Origin: an uncultured Elusimicrobiales bacterium
GTDB taxonomy: Bacteria > Elusimicrobiota > Elusimicrobia > Elusimicrobiales > Elusimicrobiaceae
Direction of reading: 5' to 3'
Assembly: GCA_944322775.1 (NCBI GenBank)
Contig: CALUQA010000103.1
Span: 1 to 13,429 of the forward strand
DNA length: 13,429 nt
Under the pieces are notes generated by a model. That model was not told the origin of the DNA. It saw nothing but the letters and a program-made list of their open reading frames with translations, and made no database searches. The translations under genes were made by a program, and so were the position numbers. This document shows positions 1-7,266 of the stretch, piece after piece. The stretch's first letter is position 1, and each line of letters opens with the position of its first letter.

Positions 1-829
1 CGTATTGAATGGGAATGCGCATGTCCGGCTCGCTCATTTCGGCCAAAATGGCGCCGTCCACATATTCTACGGCAGAGTGGATAAGCGACTGCGGATGAAT
101 GACAATTTGCACCTTTTCCTGCGGAAGCGAAAACAAATTCATGATTTCTATGGCTTCAAAACCTTTGTTCATCAGCGTGGCCGAATCGACGGTAATTTTT
201 TTGCCCATTTTCCAGCGCGGGTGATTAAGGGCTTCTTCCGGCTTGACGGTAGAAAGCGATTTTTTGCGCTTGGCAAACGGCCCGCCGGACGCCGTCAAAA
301 ACACGCGGGAAATAGACTCGTTGGCGCGGTCGTAATTGTGGGCGTCGGTTTCTTCCATACATTGGAAAATGGCTGAAGGCTCGCTGTCCACCGGAATAAT
401 GGTGGCGTTCCAGCGGCGGCATTCCTGCATAACGGTTTGCCCGGCCATCACCATGGGTTCTTTGTTGGCAAGAGCAATGGTTTTGCCGGCTTTAATGGCG
501 GCAACTAAGGGCTGAAAACCTACCGCGCCGACTAAACCGTTAATTACCAAATTGGCCGAAGGCAGCGAGGCTAAAAAAGTGAGGCTTTCCATGTCCGGCG
601 GCAGCAGCTGCGTGCCGTGGGGCATTTGGCCTTTTAAAATTTCGTAACTGGCAGGGTCCAGCACCGCGGCAAAGCGCGGTTTAAAAAGGTGCACCTGCTT
701 TAAAAAAAGGTCTGTATTGCGGTTGGCGCTCATCCCAAGCACGCGGTACTGCGGCCCCAGCCGCGCAATAACGTCCAGCGACGACGTGCCAATAGAACCG
801 GTTGAACCCAGGACGATAATGTTTTTCAT
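1..829 (-). CDS. dxr: 1-deoxy-D-xylulose 5-phosphate reductoisomerase, 3' end missing
   Basis: This enzyme converts 1-deoxy-D-xylulose 5-phosphate to 2-C-methyl-D-erythritol 4-phosphate with NADPH, the committed step of the MEP isoprenoid pathway in the cytoplasm. The reading frame starts MKNIIVLGSTGSIG, with the GSTGSIG dinucleotide loop at residues 7-13. It continues through LANKEPMVMAG, the metal-binding DSE (D148, E150), TASGGPF, the KKITVDSATLMNKG block and IHPQSLIHSAVEYVDG. About 276 residues are present and the usual length is near 385, so roughly the last 110 lie beyond position 1. The ATG overlaps the TGA of cdsA by 4 nt, so the two are co-transcribed and probably translationally coupled. 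One oddity is DSEPSAIF where the family usually has DSEH. Identity is certain; the frame is open with no sign of decay. Confidence 0.96.
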   Translation of the reverse strand, partial: MKNIIVLGSTGSIGTSSLDVIARLGPQYRVLGMSANRNTDLFLKQVHLFKPRFAAVLDPASYEILKGQMPHGTQLLPPDMESLTFLASLPSANLVINGLVGAVGFQPLVAAIKAGKTIALANKEPMVMAGQTVMQECRRWNATIIPVDSEPSAIFQCMEETDAHNYDRANESISRVFLTASGGPFAKRKKSLSTVKPEEALNHPRWKMGKKITVDSATLMNKGFEAIEIMNLFSLPQEKVQIVIHPQSLIHSAVEYVDGAILAEMSEPDMRIPIQY

Positions 830-1644
830 AAGGTATACAAAACCACGTAATAGAAAACGGGCGCCAGCAAGAGGTAAGAGTCAAAACGGTCCAAAAATCC
901 GCCGTGACCGGGCAGCAGGTTGGAAGAATCCTTCACGCCGGTGCTGCGTTTGATGACCGATTCGGCCAAGTCGGACACTTGCCCGATAACCGCCACCAAA
1001 AAACCCATGTATATGGCTTCCTGCACGCTAAAAAGCGTAGGCAAGAACAAATGGCGCATAAGCAGCGCACCCGCCACGGCCAGCACCGTGCCGCCGATGG
1101 CCCCTTCCCACGTTTTTTTGGGGCTGACTTCCTGGTTCAGTTTATGGCGGCCCAAAAAGCGGCCGGTAAAATAAGCCCCCGTGTCGCAAATCCACACGGT
1201 AATAATCATAAATAAGGTAAGGTATTCGCCGTATTGGGCAATGTCGCGTATATTAATAAGGTGGGCCAAAGACCACGGAATTAAAAAAATCCCCGTAAAC
1301 GTGTTGGCTACCCGTTCCCAGCTGCGGTGCGGGGTGAGCACTTCTATAAAAAGCACGCCGAAAATGACGACGCTGATAGCAAAAGGATACAAATTATCCG
1401 GCAGTTCCAAGGAAGGCAAATCCGCCCGGCCCAAAATGGCCACCACCGCCATCAATAGACCAAAAAGCATAAGCGAGACCATATGCACCGGTTTTTTGCC
1501 GGCGGTCAGCACCAAGCCGTATTCATATAAACACAGCAAGATGACACAGGCCGTAAAGGCCATAAACACCACGCCGCCAAAATGAATGGCGGCCAAAATA
1601 ACAGGTATGCCGATAACGGCAGTTAAAATACGGGGAAGTAACAT
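826..1644 (-). CDS. cdsA: Phosphatidate cytidylyltransferase (CDP-diacylglycerol synthase)
   Basis: This is an integral membrane enzyme that makes CDP-diacylglycerol from phosphatidic acid and CTP, the branch point for phospholipid synthesis. The 272-residue length is normal for the family, and the protein is strongly hydrophobic with about seven or eight membrane segments. The C-terminal family signature is intact: S-V-I-K-R-x4-K-D, then LPGHGGFLDRFDS, with HGG near 247-249 and the D252/D255 pair. KKTWEGAIGG in the middle is also typical. It is the first gene of a cdsA-dxr unit; in many bacteria uppS precedes cdsA, but here the upstream gene is the divergent acyl-CoA dehydrogenase. No Shine-Dalgarno precedes the ATG; instead a TAAAAT hexamer stands 6 nt before it. 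Confidence 0.96.
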   Translation of the reverse strand: MLLPRILTAVIGIPVILAAIHFGGVVFMAFTACVILLCLYEYGLVLTAGKKPVHMVSLMLFGLLMAVVAILGRADLPSLELPDNLYPFAISVVIFGVLFIEVLTPHRSWERVANTFTGIFLIPWSLAHLINIRDIAQYGEYLTLFMIITVWICDTGAYFTGRFLGRHKLNQEVSPKKTWEGAIGGTVLAVAGALLMRHLFLPTLFSVQEAIYMGFLVAVIGQVSDLAESVIKRSTGVKDSSNLLPGHGGFLDRFDSYLLLAPVFYYVVLYTL

Positions 1645-1650
1645 AAAATC

Positions 1651-1659
1651 ATTTTAGCA
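1651..1659 (-). promoter_or_regulatory. Candidate -10 (extended, TGC-TAAAAT) for cdsA
   Basis: Read on the minus strand, TGC-TAAAAT is followed by six bases and then the cdsA ATG, which would place transcription start on the start codon. No good -35 is visible at 16-18 bp. A competing weaker pair is TTGCAC (1684-1689) with a 17-bp spacer to TTATAT (1661-1666), giving a leader of about 10 nt. Confidence 0.45.
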
Positions 1660-1726
1660 AATATAAGCGGAATTTGGCGGGCGGTGCAAAAAAAGCGCGT
1701 TTTGTTTTGCTCAGCGGCCCCCAAAA

Positions 1727-1760
1727 TTGGTATCATTTACATATATATATTGTAATGGAG
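1727..1760 (+). promoter_or_regulatory. Probable promoter region and ribosome binding site of the acd-etfBA operon
   Basis: An AT-rich stretch with TTGGTA (1727-1732) and a TATA run around 1741-1753 (best -10 guess TATTGT, 1748-1753, spacer 15) precedes the operon. GGAG at 1757-1760 lies 10 nt before the ATG and is the likely ribosome binding site. The promoter hexamers are not decisive; the position between divergent genes is the better argument. Confidence 0.4.
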
Positions 1761-1770
1761 ATATTACCCC

Positions 1771-3411
1771 ATGGCAAAAAATGACCTGACTACCAGGAAC
1801 CTGATGTTGGACAGTTTGAAGCAATATGCCAAGAACAGGATTTCCCACGAGTTCATCCGCGAACATGACGCGAAGAACGAAATTCCCCTAGATATTTTAA
1901 AAGAGATGTACGACCATGACGTGCTGGGCGTGCATCTTTTGCTTATTCCGGAAGAATACGGCGGCCTCGGCGGCCAGACGACCGAAATCTACCGCGTTTG
2001 CGAACAGCTGGCGCGCATTGATTTGGGTATCGCCACCGGCGTGTTTGCCACCTTCTTGGGCAGCGACCCGATTAACGTGGGCGGCACCCCGGAACAGAAG
2101 GCCAAGTGGTTCCAAAAAATTGCGCACGAAAATAAATTGGTCGCTTATGGCGCCACGGAAGCCGATGCCGGCTCTGACTTGGTGTCTTTGCGCACCCGTG
2201 CCGACCGCGTGGAAAAGGACGGCAAAATCGTCGGTTATAAAATTACCGGAAGCAAAATGTGGATTTCCAACGGCGGCGTAGCCGATATTTACACCGTGCT
2301 GGCTTTGGCCCCGGGCGGCCCGAGCTGGTTTATTGTGGAAAAAGGCACCCCCGGCTTTACGCAGGACGCACACGAAGACAAACACGGCATTCGCTTGTCC
2401 AACACCGCCGGTTTGGCTTTTGACGAAGTGTACGTGCCGGCTGAAAATTTGATTGGCTTGGAAGAAGGCAAAGGTTTCCTGCAGGCGCAGGCCGTGTTTG
2501 GCTATACGCGCCTTATGGTAGCCGCGTTTGGTTTGGGCGCCGGCGAAGAAGCCGTAGAAACCGCTTTAATCTATGCCCAGCAGCGTATTCAGGCCGGCGG
2601 CCCGCTGGCCCAAAAACAGGGTTTTATGCTTAAGCTCATCACCCCGCACTATGTGCGCTTTGAAGCGGCCCGTGCTTATATTGACTGGACGGCCAAACAG
2701 CTGGAAGTCAACAACCACGGCTTAGCCACCGAAGGCGCCATCGCCAAACTGTATGCCACCGAATCGGGCAACAAAGCCGCCGAAGACGCTATCCAGGCCA
2801 TGGGCGGTTTTGGCTATACCAAAGAATTTGCGGTAGAAAAAATTAAACGCGACGTCAAAATTACCTGCATTTACGAAGGCACCAGCGAAGTGCTGGAGAT
2901 GACCATCTTCCGCGGCCGCTGGCAGGAACACCTCAAGACTCGCGGTCAGTACTACATCAAACAAGCCGAAGAATTTGAAGCCATTCACGCGCAGCACCCG
3001 GACGTGGGCGCAGACAGCGTGGCCTTGGGCTTGCGTGCTTTGGCCCGCGTGCTGGAAGATTGCCGCGCCCAGAAGCTGACCCGCCACCAGTATATTACCT
3101 TTATGCTGGGCGACCTGATCAGCGAAGCGGAAGTGGCCGCCGTGTTTGCGCGCCAATGCGCCGAAGGCAAAGTGACCGAAGGCAGCCGCTTTGACTTAAA
3201 TACGCTCAAAGTAATGTCTCGCGTCAATGCACGCTTGAGCGCGTTTAAGATTGCCACCGAAGGCATGAAACTGATCTTGGGTGTGGGCGCTGCCTCTGCG
3301 CAAGATTTGTCCGCCGGCGTGAACCTGGTCGGCATTGAAGAAAAAATGACCGGCTTGATTAACGACGAAGACCTCGTGTCGGCCAAACTTAGAGACACTT
3401 TTAAAGCATAA
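1771..3411 (+). CDS. Acyl-CoA dehydrogenase, probably partner of the bifurcating Etf encoded downstream
   Basis: This is an FAD enzyme that interconverts acyl-CoA and trans-2-enoyl-CoA. Both family signatures are present: YGATEADAGSD around residues 127-137, and QAMGGFGYTKEFAVEK followed by KITCIYEGTSEVLEMTI. E369 in YEGTSE is in the position of the catalytic base of medium-chain type enzymes. At 546 residues it is longer than the usual 380 or so; residues from about 395 onward form an extra, mostly helical C-terminal region, as in the long FadE-like and VLCAD-like members. It is followed after 9 nt by etfB, with its own Shine-Dalgarno, and then etfA. This order matches the caffeyl-CoA reductase genes carC-carD-carE of Acetobacterium. 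Substrate chain length cannot be told from sequence, and no thiolase or enoyl-CoA hydratase is nearby, so enoyl-CoA reduction is as likely as beta-oxidation. Confidence 0.93.
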   Translation: MAKNDLTTRNLMLDSLKQYAKNRISHEFIREHDAKNEIPLDILKEMYDHDVLGVHLLLIPEEYGGLGGQTTEIYRVCEQLARIDLGIATGVFATFLGSDPINVGGTPEQKAKWFQKIAHENKLVAYGATEADAGSDLVSLRTRADRVEKDGKIVGYKITGSKMWISNGGVADIYTVLALAPGGPSWFIVEKGTPGFTQDAHEDKHGIRLSNTAGLAFDEVYVPAENLIGLEEGKGFLQAQAVFGYTRLMVAAFGLGAGEEAVETALIYAQQRIQAGGPLAQKQGFMLKLITPHYVRFEAARAYIDWTAKQLEVNNHGLATEGAIAKLYATESGNKAAEDAIQAMGGFGYTKEFAVEKIKRDVKITCIYEGTSEVLEMTIFRGRWQEHLKTRGQYYIKQAEEFEAIHAQHPDVGADSVALGLRALARVLEDCRAQKLTRHQYITFMLGDLISEAEVAAVFARQCAEGKVTEGSRFDLNTLKVMSRVNARLSAFKIATEGMKLILGVGAASAQDLSAGVNLVGIEEKMTGLINDEDLVSAKLRDTFKA

Positions 3412-3420
3412 GGAAAAGCC

Positions 3421-4209
3421 ATGAATATTATCGTATGCATTAAACAAGTACCCGATTCCACCCAGGTCAAGGTGGATCCGAAAACCGGCACCCTCATTCG
3501 TGCCGGCGTACCCAGCATTTTAAACCCCTACGACCACTACGCGCTGGAAAAAGCCCTGGCCATTAAAGCCAAAACGGGCGCCAAAGTGACGGTGGTTTCC
3601 ATGGGCCCCAACCAGGCTGTAGCCGTGCTGCGCCTGGCCTTGGCCTTGGGCGCTGACGAAGGCGTATTGCTTTCCGACCGTGCCGTTGCCGGTTCCGATA
3701 CGTGGGCCACGTCTTACGCGTTGGCCACCACCATTCGGAAAGTCGGCCAGTATGATTTGATCCTCTGCGGCCAAATGGCTATTGACGGTGATACGGCCCA
3801 AACGGGCCCCGGCATTGCTTTCCACTTGGGCATTCCGCAAATTACGTTTTGCGACAGCGTGGACAGCGACGGCCAGCATGTGGTAGTCAAAAAACTCATT
3901 GAAGGCGGCCACCAGATTATGGAAGCCGACCTGCCGGTGCTGGTCACCATGACGATGCCTGTGGACTATGTGGCCAAGTATCCGTCTTTTATGGCGGCGC
4001 ATAAAGCCCAGGATAAACAAATTTACGTTTGGTCTGCGGCGGATATCAATGCCGACCTGCATAAAGTGGGGTTGGAAGGCTCTCCCACCCGCGTGGCGCG
4101 CATTTTCCCGCCGGCTGCCAGAGCCAAAGGCGAAATGATTTCCGGCTCTGCCGAAGAAATGGCTGCCAAGTTTGTTGAAATTTTGAAAAAGGAGAGTTTT
4201 GTCAAATGA
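3421..4209 (+). CDS. etfB: Electron transfer flavoprotein beta subunit, bifurcating type
   Basis: This is the small Etf subunit, which in bifurcating Etfs binds NADH and the bifurcating FAD. The 262-residue protein starts MNIIVCIKQVPDS and contains the TLIRAGVPSILNPYDHYALE block, VVSMGPNQA, and CGQMAIDGDTAQTGPGIA near 120-137. That DGDTAQ-GP flavin-binding stretch is characteristic of the bifurcating/anaerobic Etf group rather than of mitochondrial-type Etf. A clear ribosome binding site (AAGGA) lies before the ATG. The last codons overlap etfA by ATGA, so the two subunits are translationally coupled in equal amounts. The partner acyl-CoA dehydrogenase is directly upstream. Assignment to Etf-beta is certain; bifurcation is inferred from family features and from the ferredoxin domain on etfA. 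Confidence 0.94.
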   Translation: MNIIVCIKQVPDSTQVKVDPKTGTLIRAGVPSILNPYDHYALEKALAIKAKTGAKVTVVSMGPNQAVAVLRLALALGADEGVLLSDRAVAGSDTWATSYALATTIRKVGQYDLILCGQMAIDGDTAQTGPGIAFHLGIPQITFCDSVDSDGQHVVVKKLIEGGHQIMEADLPVLVTMTMPVDYVAKYPSFMAAHKAQDKQIYVWSAADINADLHKVGLEGSPTRVARIFPPAARAKGEMISGSAEEMAAKFVEILKKESFVK

Positions 4210-5408
4210 TTCAAGTTGCTTCTAATTGTGTTGGCTGCGGCAAATGCGTGGCCACTTGTCCGTTCGGAGCGCTCTCCTTGGTCAACCGCAAAGCGGTGCC
4301 CAACAGCAGCTGCACCATGTGCGGCGCGTGCGTGAGCGTGTGCCCCGTTAAAGCTTTGTCTTTGCCGGCCACGGGTGCGGCCAATGTTAAAAAAGACCTT
4401 TCCGCCTACAAAGGCGTGTGGGCCTTTATTGAAATTACCGATGACGGAAAAACCCAAAAGGTGCGCCCCGTGGGCTTTGAACTTTTGTCCAAAGGCCGCG
4501 AACTGGCCGACCAACTGGGCGAAGAACTTTGCGCCGTAGTCATTGGCGACGGTGTGGATAAATACTTTGCCGAGCTGTCCTCTTACGGTGCCGACAAAAT
4601 TTATGCCGTCAACGGCGCTGCTTATCACGATTACAACACCATCGCATATGCCAATGCCATGGTAACGCTGATTAAAAAATATAACCCCAGCGTGGTGCTG
4701 TTCCCTTCCACGTATATCGGCCGCGATTTGTCCCCGCGCGTTTCTTCGGAACTGTTTGTGGGTTTGACGGCCGACTGCACGGGCCTCTCTATTGCGGACG
4801 GTTTGCTTATTCAAACCCGTCCCGCTTTCGGCGGCAACATTATGGCAGACATTAAATGCCCGGATTATCGTCCGCAAATGTCCACCGTGCGCCCCAATGT
4901 GTTTAAAAAAGTGGTCAGCCGCCCGGGCAGCATGGCGCAAATCGTCAACGAAACGATTGCCGTGCCTGCCGAAGCCGGCAAAGTGCGCATTATCAGCAAA
5001 CACTTTGATGAAACTTCCGCCCAAGACAAACTGGACGAAGCCGAAGTGGTCATCGCCGGCGGCCGCGGTATGAAAGACGCCGCAGGCTTTGCCTTGCTGG
5101 ACGACTTGGCTGCCGAACTGGGCGGTGCGGTGGGTGCTTCCCGCGCGGCCATTGACTTGGGGCTCAGACCCAAAGAAAAACAGGTCGGCCAGTCCGGTGT
5201 AACCGTAGCGGCCAAGCTGTATGTGGCGTGCGGTATTTCCGGCGCGGTGCAGCACATTGTGGGTATGGAACACAGCGACGTGATTATCGCTGTCAACAAA
5301 GACGCCAACGCCCCCATCTTTAACGTATGCAAATACGGTTTTGTGGGTGATGCGCGGCAGCTTTTGCCCAAAGTGGTGGACGCCGTAAAGAAAGCCAAAG
5401 GCAAATAA
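4206..5408 (+). CDS. etfA: Electron transfer flavoprotein alpha subunit with N-terminal 2[4Fe-4S] ferredoxin domain
   Basis: The 400-residue protein is about 70 residues longer than ordinary EtfA because it starts with a ferredoxin domain. Two complete cluster motifs are visible: C8-C11-C14-C18-P and C36-C39-C42-C46-P. The Etf-alpha part follows from about residue 65, with IGRDLSPRVSSEL, LTADCTGL, QTRPAFGGNIMADI and the FAD domain signature LYVACGISGAVQHIVG followed by AVN. The same architecture is known from CarE of caffeyl-CoA reductase and from some lactate-dehydrogenase Etfs, where it passes electrons to or from ferredoxin. Together with etfB and the upstream dehydrogenase it likely forms a cytoplasmic complex coupling NADH oxidation to enoyl-CoA and ferredoxin reduction, or the reverse. 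GGAG upstream plus the ATGA overlap with etfB support this start. Confidence 0.95.
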   Translation: MIQVASNCVGCGKCVATCPFGALSLVNRKAVPNSSCTMCGACVSVCPVKALSLPATGAANVKKDLSAYKGVWAFIEITDDGKTQKVRPVGFELLSKGRELADQLGEELCAVVIGDGVDKYFAELSSYGADKIYAVNGAAYHDYNTIAYANAMVTLIKKYNPSVVLFPSTYIGRDLSPRVSSELFVGLTADCTGLSIADGLLIQTRPAFGGNIMADIKCPDYRPQMSTVRPNVFKKVVSRPGSMAQIVNETIAVPAEAGKVRIISKHFDETSAQDKLDEAEVVIAGGRGMKDAAGFALLDDLAAELGGAVGASRAAIDLGLRPKEKQVGQSGVTVAAKLYVACGISGAVQHIVGMEHSDVIIAVNKDANAPIFNVCKYGFVGDARQLLPKVVDAVKKAKGK

Positions 5409-5429
5409 GTCTTTACTTTAACCAAAAAA

Positions 5430-5459
5430 CCCCGCTCACAAGAGCGGGGTTTTTATTTT
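5430..5459 (+). terminator. Bidirectional intrinsic terminator between etfA and the converging membrane-protein gene
   Basis: CCCCGCTC (5430-5437), loop ACAA, GAGCGGGG (5442-5449), then TTTTTATTTT. Six A residues at 5424-5429 give a T-run on the other strand, so it ends both the etf operon and the minus-strand gene at 5475-5825. Confidence 0.93.
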
Positions 5460-5474
5460 GATATCAAAGCGGTA

Positions 5475-5825
5475 TTAACGCGGCGGATTTTGCGTGCCCG
5501 CTTGCTTGCGGTTGGAGCGGAGTGGGCCGGCAGAGCGTTTGCGCGGCAGCAAAAGAACCCGGGCCAGGTAGACCACCGTCAGTGCCGCCCAGGCCAAAAA
5601 GATAAGCCCAAAAGAAGACATGGCATTATCCGACGTGCGCCCATGCCAGCCGTAAAGGGGCGTCATATCGGCCCGAAAGGCCAATATAAACCACAAAAAA
5701 CAGCCGTGAGACACGGCAAAACCTAAAATAGACCAAGTTTGCCTTCCCATTTTAATCAGCCAATAGGTTTGAAGAATAAGCCATACATACGCCCATTCGG
5801 CGGGATATTGTGTAAATAAGTCCAT
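5475..5825 (-). CDS. Small membrane protein of unknown function
   Basis: The 116-residue protein has about three hydrophobic segments (roughly 10-25, 32-50, 70-92) and a basic, proline- and arginine-rich tail from residue 94 that should lie in the cytoplasm. Nothing in it points to a known family. The start chosen is the ATG at 5825, preceded at good distance by AGGT on the minus strand; an in-frame TTG at 5855 would add ten residues but has no better ribosome binding site. It stands alone between two terminators and converges on etfA. The hydrophobic pattern and proper flanking signals argue that it is real. Confidence 0.7.
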   Translation of the reverse strand: MDLFTQYPAEWAYVWLILQTYWLIKMGRQTWSILGFAVSHGCFLWFILAFRADMTPLYGWHGRTSDNAMSSFGLIFLAWAALTVVYLARVLLLPRKRSAGPLRSNRKQAGTQNPPR

Positions 5826-5883
5826 ATGTTTACCTATAAACGCGGCCTTTGCCAAGGCCTTGCATAACAGAGCTATTTATAGC

Positions 5884-5913
5884 AAAAAGAACCCCGCGCC
5901 GTAAAGCGCGGGG
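5884..5913 (-). terminator. Intrinsic terminator downstream of the 88-residue gene
   Basis: On the minus strand CCCCGCGC, a 6-nt loop and GCGCGGGG (5892-5913) are followed by TTCTTTTT (5884-5891). It lies about 40 nt after the stop at 5953 and supports that gene being real. Confidence 0.85.
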
Positions 5914-5952
5914 GGAGGAGGTGATGAATATTAATCGGTGCGGCTTTTGGCC

Positions 5953-6219
5953 TTAGCGAACCGTATACATGGCGTGGGCGCTTCCGCGGCGGGGCATGGC
6001 CGGCAGGGATACCGTCCAATCCTGCGAAGGGTCCAGCCTGCGCTGGCGGGCAATTTTACGCTGCAGCATACGGGTCGTTTGAAAATCAATAAAATCTTGT
6101 TCTTTGGCGCTCAAATCCACAATGGCCGCTTTGGTAAGGTAAGAGCGCAACGTATTTACGCGGCGGCGATATGTGTAAAGCAGAAAGTTTCTTTTAATTT
6201 GTTCCCATGCGTATCTCAT
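5953..6219 (-). CDS. Hypothetical 88-residue basic protein
   Basis: No family is recognised. The protein (MRYAWEQIKRNFLLYTYRRR...) is rich in Arg/Lys and has no signal peptide or membrane segment. Residues 1-60 look helical, with aromatic and basic residues alternating, which would suit nucleic-acid or membrane-surface binding, but this is only an impression. It is isolated, on the same strand as the CMD gene upstream and separated from it by that gene's terminator. No Shine-Dalgarno precedes the ATG; TAGACT stands 6 nt before it. The intergenic region ahead contains a large inverted repeat whose last arm ends 3 nt before the ATG. A good intrinsic terminator follows the stop. A real but unconserved small gene is the best reading. 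Confidence 0.55.
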   Translation of the reverse strand: MRYAWEQIKRNFLLYTYRRRVNTLRSYLTKAAIVDLSAKEQDFIDFQTTRMLQRKIARQRRLDPSQDWTVSLPAMPRRGSAHAMYTVR

Positions 6220-6222
6220 ATT

Positions 6223-6323
6223 GTTAGTCTATCGTTTTGGGCGGTATAAAAACAGAGTCTTAAGGCCCAAAACAAGCCGTTTTTTGGGCCCGTTTTTGGG
6301 GTGCATATGCGGCCCAGACTAAC
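6223..6323 (-). other. Intergenic inverted-repeat element, candidate structured leader
   Basis: GTTAGTCT (6223-6230) and AGACTAAC (6316-6323) are perfect 8-bp inverted repeats about 85 nt apart. Inside are GGGC (6238-6241) facing GCCC (6312-6315), and a 9-bp hairpin GGCCCAAAA/TTTTGGGCC (about 6264-6290). GCATATGC (6303-6310) is a palindrome. The nested order would allow a multibranched fold ending 3 nt before the ATG of the 88-residue gene. No known riboswitch class was recognised. Confidence 0.4.
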
Positions 6324-6340
6324 TAGGACTTTGGACCCAT

Positions 6341-6362
6341 AAAAAACCCGCCTTTCGGCGGG
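6341..6362 (-). terminator. Intrinsic terminator of the CMD-domain gene
   Basis: On the minus strand CCCGCC, loop GAAA, GGCGGG (6347-6362) is followed by six T residues (6341-6346). It begins about 20 nt after the stop codon at 6382. Confidence 0.92.
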
Positions 6363-6381
6363 GGTATGGGGGCGGGAAAAT

Positions 6382-7233
6382 TTAGTCGTAAATAGGTTTG
6401 TAATTTTCCGCATTTGTATTTTTGATAAGGTTAATGGCTGTCAGCGCGTCCGGCATGCCGATATAGGGCATGGCCTGCACCATGGCGGCAAGTAAGGTTT
6501 CTTTGCTGTTGCCTGCTTTAAAATTACCCACAATATGAGCGCTTAATTGTTTGTCGGCGCGGCTGGCCGCCAAAATGACAAGCACCAACAGTTCTTTTTG
6601 TTTTTCGCTTAAGCCTTTGCGTGTATAAAAATCCCCAAACGCAAAGGAAATTAAAATATACGGCACTTTTTGCGCGTAAGGCGCGGGCAGGCTGGCCATG
6701 GCGTTTTTTACTTCGTCTCCGTATAAAGGCGCCTGTATTTTAAGGCCTTTTGTATAGCGGGTTTGGTCCGTAACGGTGCCTTGCGCCTTTAGCGGCAGGG
6801 CGATGCCGCGTTCTTTGGCCACTTCATTAAATACGGCCACGGCATTGAGCGTGCGCGGAAAGCCGATAAAAGGCGCGCACAAATAGAGGGCTTCCCGCAC
6901 GGCAAGCGGGTCGTTGCCCACGTTTAAAGCCGCATTGATGTGCGCTTTTAGCTGAGGCAAAGTTTGTATGCTGGCCAAAGAGACGACGGTAATCAGCTCG
7001 CGGGTTTTGTCGTCCAAATCCCCTATATAAAACACTTCCCCAAAGATAAACTCCTGCAGAATTTGCATCAGTTCCGGGTCGGTGGCGTCAGGCTGTCTTT
7101 GCGCGGCAAAGAGGCGTTTAAAGGTCTCGTCTGCTTTTTGGGAACGGGTTTTGCCTTCGTCTGCGGCAAAAACGGGCACGCTTTGCAAAGCCAGCAGGCA
7201 AAACGGCAGCAGAAATTGTATGGTTTTTTGCAT
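6382..7233 (-). CDS. Exported protein with two carboxymuconolactone decarboxylase (CMD/AhpD-like) domains
   Basis: The 283-residue protein has a signal peptide (FLLPFCLLALQSVPVFA, likely cut after residue 23) and two related all-helical domains at about 37-140 and 170-275. Each shows the CMD pattern: ELITVVSLAS...QLKAHINAALNVG...EALYLCAPFIGFP in the first and ELLVLVILAA...QLSAHIVGNFKAG...AMVQAMPYIGMP in the second. Neither carries the CxxC of AhpD peroxidase-type members, so a thiol redox role is unlikely; the conserved His after QL-A remains in both. Exported tandem CMD proteins are usually linked loosely to electrophile or oxidative stress, but the reaction is unknown. AAGGAG lies at good distance before the ATG. 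Its promoter contains a MerR-type dyad, which fits stress control. It is divergent from the histidine kinase gene. Confidence 0.87.
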   Translation of the reverse strand: MQKTIQFLLPFCLLALQSVPVFAADEGKTRSQKADETFKRLFAAQRQPDATDPELMQILQEFIFGEVFYIGDLDDKTRELITVVSLASIQTLPQLKAHINAALNVGNDPLAVREALYLCAPFIGFPRTLNAVAVFNEVAKERGIALPLKAQGTVTDQTRYTKGLKIQAPLYGDEVKNAMASLPAPYAQKVPYILISFAFGDFYTRKGLSEKQKELLVLVILAASRADKQLSAHIVGNFKAGNSKETLLAAMVQAMPYIGMPDALTAINLIKNTNAENYKPIYD

Positions 7234-7266
7234 GGTATTCTCCTTTTTGTATTTGAATATACAAAT

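Noticed and set aside
5826..5855. TTG start extending the small membrane protein by ten residues
   Set aside because: The ATG at 5825 has AGGT at suitable spacing, and the added residues are not hydrophobic or otherwise needed.
6341..6362. Terminator acting on the plus strand
   Set aside because: The stem is followed on that strand by GGTATGGGG, not a T-run, and no plus-strand gene precedes it.
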